A stretch of DNA of 5,984 bases from Chloroflexota bacterium (GTDB lineage: Bacteria > Chloroflexota > Anaerolineae > DTPP01): NCBI GenBank assembly GCA_012514615.1, contig JAAYZY010000357.1, positions 1-5,984 of the forward strand, in the 5' to 3' direction. Of this stretch, positions 1 through 5,406 are shown piece after piece. Made by a program: the position numbers and the translations under genes. Below the pieces are notes generated by a model, which saw only the letters and a list, made by a program, of their open reading frames with translations, had not been told where the DNA came from and did not search any database. The number at the start of each line of letters is the position of its first letter. The stretch's first letter is position 1.

Positions 1-1517
1 AGCTGGGGGTGGGCCTGGACGCCGCGGAGACCATCGCCCGCGCCTACCGTTTGGGGCGCGATGGGCAGCTCCTCTTCGATCTCCTCACACAGTGGGAGGC
101 GTTGCAGCAGGGCTACACCCTGGAACCGACCCTCACCTACAACCCCGGCCTCACCACTGCCTACCTGCGCGGCTTGGCCCAACAGGTGGATCAGCCGGTG
201 CAGGATGCCGTCCTGTTGATCCACGACCTGCAGGTCACCGCGACCGCCAGCCAGGTGGGCCGGCAGCTCGACGTGGCCGCCACCCGCGACCTGCTGGTAC
301 AGCGCCTCACCGCCATGGACGGCGGCGATGTGCCGTTGGTGGTGCGCGAGGTCGCCCCCTCCAGCGCTGACGTGGGGCTGGCGCGCCGGCAAGTGGAGAT
401 GATCATCGGCGCCGACCTGCGCCTGAACGCCCCGCCCGAGGTGGGCCGCGGGCCGTGGACCCTGCCGCGGGAACGGCTGGCCGAGCTGCTGCACCTGCAG
501 CAGGCGGTGGGCCCTGACGGGCCGCGCTGGGAAGCCTGGCTCGACCCGAAGGCCCTCACCGAGTTCGTCCAGGGCATCGCCGACGAGGTGGCTCAGAAAC
601 CGCAGGACGCCCGCTTCGACTATGACCCGGTGGCCAACGAGCTGGTGCCCCTGGTGGCCAGCCAAAACGGCTACAGCCTCGACGTGGAGGCAGCCCTGGC
701 CCAGATCGGCCAACAGGTGTTGACCAATCAGCGGGAAGTGCGGCTGCCGGTGGAGGTGCGCAAGCCGCGCCTCTCGGTGGAAAACATCCCCGTCTACGAC
801 ATCCACGAGCTGGTGGTGAAAGGCACCACCAGTTTCAAAGGCTCCAGCGCGGCGCGGGTGAAGAACATCGAGCTGGCCGCGGCCAAGTTCCAGGGCATCT
901 TGCTGGCCCCCGATGAGGTCTTCTCGTTCAACGAACACCTGGGCCCGGTGACCAGCGAGGAAGGCTACGCCGACTCGCTGATCATCGTGGGCGACCGCAC
1001 CGACGTGGGCATCGGCGGCGGCGTCTGCCAGGTCTCCACCACCGCCTTCCGCGCCGCCTTCTGGGGCGGCTACGAGATCGTGGAACGGTGGGCCCACGGC
1101 TACCGCGTCTCTTGGTACGAGCCCCCGGTAGGCCTGGACGCCACCATCTACTCGCCGCTGGTGGACTTCCGCTTCCGCAACGATACCCCCCACTATCTGT
1201 TCATTGAAACCGAGGTGGACAAAGCCGCTGGCGTGATCTCCTTTACCTTCTGGGGCACCAAGCAAGGCCGGGAGGTGGAGATGGAAGACCCCATCGTCGC
1301 CAACGAGCAGCAGCCCGGACCGCCCGTCTATCGCGATGACCCCTCCGTGCCGGCGGGCGAGACCCGCCAGGTGGACTGGGCGCAGAAGGGGATGGACGTG
1401 ACGGTCAAGCGCACCGTGCGGGAGGGCGACACGGTGATCCGCCAAGACTCCTTCTTCAGCCAGTACCGGCCCTGGCAGGCGGTGTACCTGGTAGGCACCG
1501 GCGGGGCTGCCCAGTAG
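1..1517 (+). CDS. VanW-domain / peptidoglycan-binding protein, 5'-truncated by window
   Basis: This is a probable exported cell-wall protein of the VanW family; its biochemical role is unknown. The frame is open from base 3 to the TAG at 1515-1517. A GTG at 9 gives 502 residues, but the residues before it (L-G) continue the fold, so the true start, and presumably a signal or membrane anchor, lies left of the window. Numbering from the GTG, two units resembling the peptidoglycan-binding domain often paired with VanW (PG_binding_4 type) span about residues 10-123 and 130-255. The VanW domain covers about 290-420, with SFNEHLGP and the signature GIGGGVCQVSTT (Cys340), followed by the aromatic stretch ERWAHGYRVSWYEPP. 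The tail from about 445, including VPAGETRQVDW and FSQYRPWQAVYLVG, resembles the G5-like end seen in such proteins. No frameshift is visible. The family assignment is firm; anchoring and substrate are inferred. Confidence 0.9.
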   Translation, partial: LGVGLDAAETIARAYRLGRDGQLLFDLLTQWEALQQGYTLEPTLTYNPGLTTAYLRGLAQQVDQPVQDAVLLIHDLQVTATASQVGRQLDVAATRDLLVQRLTAMDGGDVPLVVREVAPSSADVGLARRQVEMIIGADLRLNAPPEVGRGPWTLPRERLAELLHLQQAVGPDGPRWEAWLDPKALTEFVQGIADEVAQKPQDARFDYDPVANELVPLVASQNGYSLDVEAALAQIGQQVLTNQREVRLPVEVRKPRLSVENIPVYDIHELVVKGTTSFKGSSAARVKNIELAAAKFQGILLAPDEVFSFNEHLGPVTSEEGYADSLIIVGDRTDVGIGGGVCQVSTTAFRAAFWGGYEIVERWAHGYRVSWYEPPVGLDATIYSPLVDFRFRNDTPHYLFIETEVDKAAGVISFTFWGTKQGREVEMEDPIVANEQQPGPPVYRDDPSVPAGETRQVDWAQKGMDVTVKRTVREGDTVIRQDSFFSQYRPWQAVYLVGTGGAAQ

Positions 1518-1551
1518 CCGCAGCAGGCGGGGCGGTCGCGTTGAGGAGGCT

Positions 1552-1576
1552 GGGCGGGCTGTTGTGAGGCCCGCCC
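1552..1576 (+). terminator. GC-rich hairpin after the VanW gene, possible terminator
   Basis: GGGCGGGC at 1552-1559 is exactly complementary to GCCCGCCC at 1569-1576, giving an 8-bp all-GC stem with a 9-base loop, 34 bases after the VanW stop codon. There is no T-run after the 3' arm (CCATGTGTTATAC follows), so it is not a canonical intrinsic terminator. The position suits transcription termination or mRNA 3'-end protection. The loop and 3' arm are shared with the promoter of the next gene. Confidence 0.5.
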
Positions 1577-1590
1577 CCATGTGTTATACT
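1562..1590 (+). promoter_or_regulatory. sigma70-type promoter of the AAA+ ATPase gene, extended -10
   Basis: The -35 element is TTGTGA (1562-1567; 4 of 6 match to TTGACA). A 17-base spacer separates it from the -10 element TATACT (1585-1590; 5 of 6 match to TATAAT). TG at 1582-1583 supplies the extended -10 motif TGnTATACT. The expected transcription start is near 1596-1598, leaving a leader of about 30 bases before the ATG at 1626, with GAGGT at 1610-1614 as a modest ribosome binding site 11 bases upstream. Spacing and motif quality make this the best promoter in the window, and it would drive the ATPase and probably the two genes after it. Confidence 0.75.
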
Positions 1591-1625
1591 TCTGGCCGAG
1601 CTTGTACACGAGGTAGACCTTCGTC

Positions 1626-2954
1626 ATGCTAAACCGAACCAACGACCCGACGGGCCCATCGAGCCCGCAAGACACGCCTTTCGTCCCGCTGATCCCCACC
1701 AGCCAGGCCGAGACAGGCCTGAACATCGGCTTTGTGGCCGACCTGGCCCTCAAGTTCCTCTACTTCGAGGGCTACCTGACGGGCCTGCAGGTGGCAGAGA
1801 TGCTGCGCTTGCCCTTCAGCCACGTGGTGGACGATGTGCTGCAGTTCCTGAAGCGCGAGCGTTTCGTGGAGGTGAAAGGCTCCAACAGCGTGCGGGAGGC
1901 CACCTACCAATACGCCATCACTTCAAAGGGCTCAGAGCGGGCCCAAGAGGTGCTGGAGCGCAGCCGTTACGTGGGGCCGGCCCCGGCGCCGATCGACGCC
2001 TACACCCCTTCCATCCTGGCGCAGACGGTGCGGCGCAACTTCGTCTCGCCGGAGACGATCCGCCAAGAGCTGAGCAACCTGATCCTCACCGACCGTCTCA
2101 TCAACCAGATCGGCCCGGCGGTGAACTCGGGACGTTCCATCTTCCTGTTCGGCTCGCCGGGAAACGGCAAGACGGCCATCGCCGAGGCCATCGGGCGGAT
2201 GCTCCTGCGGGGCCGCATCTTCATCCCCAACGCCCTGGAGATCGACGGGCAGGTGGTGCAGCTCTTCGATCCGGTGAACCACCGCCCCGTCTCCCGCGAA
2301 GAGACGGCAGCGGAGTTCCCCAACTACGACCCCCGGTGGATCTGGATCCAGCGGCCGGCGGTGATGGCCGGCGGCGAGCTGACCTTGGATCGGCTGGACC
2401 TGATCTTCAGCGAAAGCAACCTGTACTACGAAGCGCCGCTGCAGATGAAGGCCAACGGAGGCATGCTGTTGATCGACGACTTCGGTCGCCAGCAGGCGCG
2501 GCCCGAAGACCTGCTCAACCGCTGGATCGTGCCCCTGGAGAAGCGGGTAGACTACCTGACCCTGCGCACTGGCCGCAAGATCGAGGTGCCGTTCGACGTG
2601 CTCATCGTCTTCTCCACCAACCTGGAGCCAGCAGAGCTGGTGGACGAGGCGTTCTTGCGGCGCATCCGACACAAGATCGAGGTGAAGGACCCCACCTTCG
2701 AGCAGTACCGGCAGATCTTCCGCCGAGAGTGCAAGGCCAAAGGGGTGCCCTACCAAGACGAGGCGCTGGTCTACCTGCTCCAAGAGCACTACATCAAGCC
2801 CAAGCGGCCGCTGCGGGGCTGCCACCCCCGCGACCTGCTGGAAGAGCTGGTGAACATCGCTCGCTTCGCCGGCCAGGAACCGGCCCTGACCAAGGAGATG
2901 ATCGACCTGACCTGGGACTCGTACTACGTGGACCTGAACCTAGAGGCGTCGTGA
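1626..2954 (+). CDS. AAA+ ATPase with N-terminal winged-helix domain
   Basis: This 442-residue cytoplasmic ATPase has no recognised specific function. After a Pro/Thr-rich disordered start (1-32), residues about 34-112 look like a winged helix-turn-helix: a helix with LTGLQVAEMLRLPFSHVVDD, then a wing-like segment ending in YQYAITSKG. The AAA+ core follows, with Walker A GSPGNGKT (176-183), Walker B MLLIDDFGR (280-288, acidic pair D284/D285), a sensor-1-like STN (330-332) and the arginine-rich FLRRIRHK (343-350), a candidate arginine finger. The C-terminal lid is about 351-435. About 96 residues separate the Walker motifs, more than in many AAA+ proteins; this stretch includes IFIPNALEIDGQVVQLFDP. 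MoxR-like or helix-2-insert AAA+ proteins are the closest general comparison. It lies 70 bases before the likely start of the next gene and follows a strong promoter, so it is probably the first gene of the unit ending in moaA. ATPase class is secure; the partner and substrate are unknown. Confidence 0.88.
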   Translation: MLNRTNDPTGPSSPQDTPFVPLIPTSQAETGLNIGFVADLALKFLYFEGYLTGLQVAEMLRLPFSHVVDDVLQFLKRERFVEVKGSNSVREATYQYAITSKGSERAQEVLERSRYVGPAPAPIDAYTPSILAQTVRRNFVSPETIRQELSNLILTDRLINQIGPAVNSGRSIFLFGSPGNGKTAIAEAIGRMLLRGRIFIPNALEIDGQVVQLFDPVNHRPVSREETAAEFPNYDPRWIWIQRPAVMAGGELTLDRLDLIFSESNLYYEAPLQMKANGGMLLIDDFGRQQARPEDLLNRWIVPLEKRVDYLTLRTGRKIEVPFDVLIVFSTNLEPAELVDEAFLRRIRHKIEVKDPTFEQYRQIFRRECKAKGVPYQDEALVYLLQEHYIKPKRPLRGCHPRDLLEELVNIARFAGQEPALTKEMIDLTWDSYYVDLNLEAS

Positions 2955-2968
2955 CGCCCTCTGGCCAC

Positions 2969-2999
2969 GTTGGGGGGCGACCATCCAGCCCCCGGCAAC
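2969..2999 (+). other. intercistronic hairpin between ATPase and CQLG-protein genes
   Basis: GGGGGC at 2973-2978 pairs with GCCCCC at 2988-2993 around a 9-base loop. The flanking GTTG (2969-2972) pairs with CAAC (2996-2999) after a two-base bulge (GG at 2994-2995), giving 10 base pairs in all. No T-run follows, and no convincing promoter is visible between it and the next gene. It could modulate read-through or protect a processed transcript end. The pairing is seen directly; the role is inferred. Confidence 0.4.
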
Positions 3000-3011
3000 A
3001 CAGACGATGAT

Positions 3012-3015
3012 GGAG
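3012..3015 (+). promoter_or_regulatory. Shine-Dalgarno GGAG selecting ATG 3025
   Basis: GGAG lies 9 bases before the ATG at 3025, whereas the in-frame ATGs at 3007 and 3010 have no purine-rich site at the right distance upstream. This favours the 3025 start for the small CQLG protein. Confidence 0.6.
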
Positions 3016-3024
3016 AGCAGTACG

Positions 3025-3429
3025 ATGAACGAACCCGCCCTGCGCGAACAACTGTTGGCCGAGATGCGTCGGCACCTGGTTGATGGACAACTGCCCTGCA
3101 CCGCGGCCCACACCGTGGCCCAGTTCTGGGACGTCTCGCCCCGGTTAGTGGGTGAGCTGGCCGACGAGGCGGAAATCCGCCTATCGTTGTGCCAGTTGGG
3201 GGTCTTCGGCTACGGGCCCAAGGCAGAAGGACTTAGCAAGCTGGTGCGCGCCGCCCAGCACGTGCCGCCGACCATGTCCGGGGCGCTGGAAGGGGCCGTA
3301 GGTGGGCGCATCGCCTGCATCCGCTGCTGGCAGAACGCCGCAGCCTTGGGGGTGGAGCGTCTGGCGGTGGCCGAAGTGGCCGAGGCTCAGGGCGTCAAGA
3401 TCGTCCAGTGCCAGTTGGGCGGCTTCTGA
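3025..3429 (+). CDS. small protein with two HTH-like CQLG repeats, adjacent to moaA
   Basis: A 134-residue soluble protein of unknown function; the frame can also start at 3007 (140 residues), but only ATG 3025 has a ribosome binding site. Numbering from 3025, residues 23-61 and 96-134 are two units of exactly 39 residues that align without gaps. Both begin x-x-Cys, have a helix-turn-helix-like middle (hinge WDVSPR in the first, ALGVER in the second) and end CQLG-x-F. Eleven positions are identical, including Cys at repeat position 3 and C-Q-L-G at 34-37. Cysteines are at 25, 56, 98, 101 and 129; four of the five are the repeat-conserved ones, and C98-x2-C101 adds a CxxC. The linker between units is about 34 residues. 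There is no signal peptide or membrane segment. It sits 26 bases before moaA, so co-transcription is likely. The conserved cysteines suggest metal binding or redox sensing, perhaps in a regulator linked to molybdenum metabolism; this is inference. Confidence 0.82.
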   Translation: MNEPALREQLLAEMRRHLVDGQLPCTAAHTVAQFWDVSPRLVGELADEAEIRLSLCQLGVFGYGPKAEGLSKLVRAAQHVPPTMSGALEGAVGGRIACIRCWQNAAALGVERLAVAEVAEAQGVKIVQCQLGGF

Positions 3430-3455
3430 GGGGCCCGGGCTCGAGGAGCTGACCC

Positions 3456-4442
3456 ATGCCCTACGAAGATGGTTTCCGCCGGCCCATCACCTACCTGCGC
3501 ATCTCGGTCACCGACCGCTGCAACCTGCGCTGCATCTACTGCATGCCGCCGGAGGGGGTGGTCGCCATCCCCCACGAGCAGGTCTTGCGCTATGAAGAGA
3601 TCGTGCGGGTAGCCGAGGCGGCCACCGACCTGGGGATCTCCAAGCTGCGCCTCACCGGCGGCGAGCCGCTGGTGCGGGCCGGCCTGGCCAACCTGGTGGC
3701 CATGCTGGCGGCTCTGCCCGGCGTGGACGACTTGGCCATGACCACCAACGGTGTGCTGTTGACGCGCTACGCCGCAGACCTACGCCGCGCCGGCTTGCAG
3801 CGCATCAACATCAGCCTGGACACCCTGGACCCCCACAAGTACCGCCGCATCACCCGCTGCGGCGACCTGCAGACGGTGTTGGGGGGCATCGAAGCGGCCC
3901 ACCAGGCCGGCCTGGCGCCCATCAAGGTGAACGCGGTGGTGGTGCGCGGGGTCAACGACGATGAGCTGCTGGAGTTCGCCCGCCTGACCCTGCAGCCGCA
4001 GTGGAACATCCGCTTCATCGAGGTGATGCCGTTCGAGGGCGACAGCCTGGAGTGGAAGCAGACCTTCGTGTCGGCCGAGGAGATGAAGCGGCGCATCGAG
4101 GCGGCCTGGGGGCCGCTGCAACCGGCGCACGGGGCCAGCGGGGGCGGCCCAGCCCGCTACTACCAACTGCCCGGAGCGCAGGGCACCTTGGGCTTCATCA
4201 CCCCGGTCAGCGAGCATTTCTGCGCCGAGTGCAACCGACTGCGCCTCACCGCCGACGGCCACCTGCGCCCCTGCCTGCTCTCCGACGCGGAGATGGACCT
4301 GCGGACGCCGCTGCGGGCTGGCGCCACCCGCGCCGAACTGGCCGCGCTGTTGGCCCAGGCCATCCGGTCCAAGCCCCAGGGGCACCACCTGGCGGCCCAG
4401 GGGCCATGCCACGGCCGAGGGATGTCGCAGATCGGCGGCTAG
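3456..4442 (+). CDS. moaA: GTP 3',8-cyclase MoaA (molybdenum cofactor biosynthesis)
   Basis: This radical-SAM enzyme converts GTP to 3',8-cyclo-7,8-dihydro-GTP, the first step of molybdenum cofactor (molybdopterin) synthesis; MoaC then makes cyclic pyranopterin monophosphate. At 328 residues it has the usual family length. The N-terminal 4Fe-4S/SAM motif is C22-x3-C26-x2-C29 within TDRCNLRCIYCMPP. SAM-binding TGGEPL is at 67-72 and NISLDTLD at 118-125. The second, GTP-binding 4Fe-4S cluster uses C256-x2-C259-x13-C273, with the substrate-contacting arginine pair in NRLRLT (R261, R263). The protein ends MSQIGG, preserving the C-terminal Gly-Gly that is needed for activity in characterised MoaA proteins. 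GAGGAG at 3443-3448, 7 bases upstream, supports the ATG start. No moaC, moaD, moaE or moeA is in the window, so the rest of the pathway must lie elsewhere. Regulation is presumably from the promoter before the ATPase gene. Confidence 0.97.
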   Translation: MPYEDGFRRPITYLRISVTDRCNLRCIYCMPPEGVVAIPHEQVLRYEEIVRVAEAATDLGISKLRLTGGEPLVRAGLANLVAMLAALPGVDDLAMTTNGVLLTRYAADLRRAGLQRINISLDTLDPHKYRRITRCGDLQTVLGGIEAAHQAGLAPIKVNAVVVRGVNDDELLEFARLTLQPQWNIRFIEVMPFEGDSLEWKQTFVSAEEMKRRIEAAWGPLQPAHGASGGGPARYYQLPGAQGTLGFITPVSEHFCAECNRLRLTADGHLRPCLLSDAEMDLRTPLRAGATRAELAALLAQAIRSKPQGHHLAAQGPCHGRGMSQIGG

Positions 4443-4470
4443 GCTGCGCCGACCAAGCGCTGACGCAGCC
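4442..4470. terminator. hairpin in convergent gap between moaA and SDR gene
   Basis: GGCTGCG (4442-4448) pairs perfectly with CGCAGCC (4464-4470) around a 15-base loop, starting at the last base of the moaA stop codon. It ends 5 bases before the end of the convergent SDR gene. The position suits a bidirectional terminator, but the loop is long and neither strand has a T-run, so the support is positional. Confidence 0.4.
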
Positions 4471-4475
4471 ACCCC

Positions 4476-5303
4476 CTACCGCAGATGGATGGTATTTGCC
4501 GTGATGAGGCCGGCGTGGTCCGACGCCAAGAAGGCGATGACCTCGGCCACTTCGTCCGGCTCGGCGACGTGGAGCAACTCCGGCCTCTGCCTCAGGGCCT
4601 GGCGCGCCGAGTCGTTCAGCCATCCGGTGTCGGTGACCGGCGGATAGACGATGTTGGCGGTGATGCCCCACGGTGCCAGCTCGAACGCGGCGGACATGGT
4701 GTAGTTCTCCAACGCCGCCTTCGCCGCGCCGTAGGAGACCTCCGTGGGAAAGCCCAGCGGCCCTCCGGAAGTGAGGCCGATGATCCGCCCCCAGCAGGCC
4801 TGTCGGGCCCTGTGCCGCCGGGCCAACTCGGCAATCATGAGCGCCCCACCCCGGGCATCGACCGAGAAGACCTGGTCGTGCGTCGCCGCGGTCAACCCGG
4901 CCGAGGTGAGGCCGGTAACGTGCAGCCCCTCCGCCGTGAAGGTGTCGGCTACCCAGCCAGTGGCGTTGTTGACCAGGATGTCCACCGGCCCAAGCTGCGC
5001 CTCTGCAAAGTCGAAGAGCCGCGCGGCCGTCTCGGGATCGCTGAGGTCAGCCTCCATGGCCACCGCCCTCCCTCCTTGGGAACGGATCGCCTCCAGGACG
5101 TGGTCGGCTGCGCCCGCCCGGTTGGAACGGTACGGCTCAGGGAAGTCGTCTGGATCGGACAGCCGCAGGTAGGTCACCAGCACAGAAGCGCCGCAGCTAG
5201 CCAGCGCCCGCGCCGTAGCCGCGCCAATGCCGTGGTTCGCGCCGGTAATGAGCGCCACGCGCCCCCGCAGGTTGTAGGGCAGCGGCCGCTGAGATGTGGG
5301 CAT
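4476..5303 (-). CDS. short-chain dehydrogenase/reductase (SDR), FabG-like
   Basis: A 275-residue NAD(P)-dependent oxidoreductase of the classical SDR fold; the substrate is unknown. The cofactor motif is TGANHGIG (20-27), followed by NNA (112-114), a serine in GLTSGG (S179) and the catalytic Y191-x3-K195 in SYGAAKAAL. The usual helix-4 asparagine of the catalytic tetrad is replaced by Asp149 in FSVDARGG. The long loop after strand 2 (about residues 46-64, with LRLSDPDDFPEPYRSN) and the ending ITANTIHLR are reminiscent of a FabG-annotated SDR subgroup that, as I recall, shares the VDARG motif. The start is set by a perfect AAGGAGGT 5 bases before the ATG. The frame stays open to a further start at 5429, but that would add an Arg/Ser/Ala-rich 42-residue leader with no SDR character. 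The gene is convergent with moaA and 103 bases downstream of the membrane-protein gene on the same strand. SDR class is sure; calling it fabG would be unsupported. Confidence 0.93.
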   Translation of the reverse strand: MPTSQRPLPYNLRGRVALITGANHGIGAATARALASCGASVLVTYLRLSDPDDFPEPYRSNRAGAADHVLEAIRSQGGRAVAMEADLSDPETAARLFDFAEAQLGPVDILVNNATGWVADTFTAEGLHVTGLTSAGLTAATHDQVFSVDARGGALMIAELARRHRARQACWGRIIGLTSGGPLGFPTEVSYGAAKAALENYTMSAAFELAPWGITANIVYPPVTDTGWLNDSARQALRQRPELLHVAEPDEVAEVIAFLASDHAGLITANTIHLR

Positions 5304-5308
5304 GTTGG

Positions 5309-5316
5309 ACCTCCTT
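5309..5316 (-). promoter_or_regulatory. consensus Shine-Dalgarno AAGGAGGT of the SDR gene
   Basis: Read on the minus strand, AAGGAGGT ends 5 bases before the ATG at 5303. It is the strongest ribosome binding site in the window and decides the SDR start in favour of 5303 over the upstream in-frame start at 5429. It also implies efficient independent translation of this gene. Confidence 0.85.
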
Positions 5317-5406
5317 GGGGTTGAGGCCTCTGCGCTAAGGATGGCCCGCGGCAGTCTCACCAGGAGCGGTGCGACTTCCGAGCCGAGGGATGCGGCAGGT
5401 CGGCGG

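Noticed and set aside
1603..1608. TGTACA palindrome just downstream of the predicted transcription start
   Set aside because: It is only a 6-base perfect palindrome with imperfect flanks, too short to call an operator without comparative data.
1932..2825. 297-codon open frame antisense to the AAA+ gene
   Set aside because: It lies wholly inside a gene with clear AAA+ motifs. Its translation is rich in Val, Leu, Gln, His and Asp with no domain pattern, as expected for an antisense shadow in GC-rich DNA.
2336..3010. 224-codon plus-strand frame overlapping the 3' half of the ATPase gene
   Set aside because: The translation is Arg/Pro/Ala-rich low-complexity sequence, a +1-type shadow of the real frame. 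There is no sign of programmed frameshifting such as a slippery site with a downstream structure.
3780..4472. 230-codon open frame antisense to moaA
   Set aside because: moaA is unambiguous on the plus strand. The antisense translation is low-complexity Ala/Gly/Leu/Gln with no motif or ribosome binding site.
4485..5324. 279-codon plus-strand open frame across the SDR gene
   Set aside because: It is Arg/Pro/Gly-rich and lies opposite a gene with complete SDR motifs and a perfect ribosome binding site. It is a shadow frame.
5304..5406. Possible promoter for the SDR gene in the gap after the membrane-protein gene
   Set aside because: On the minus strand I find no acceptable -10/-35 pair at suitable spacing, so no promoter is annotated.
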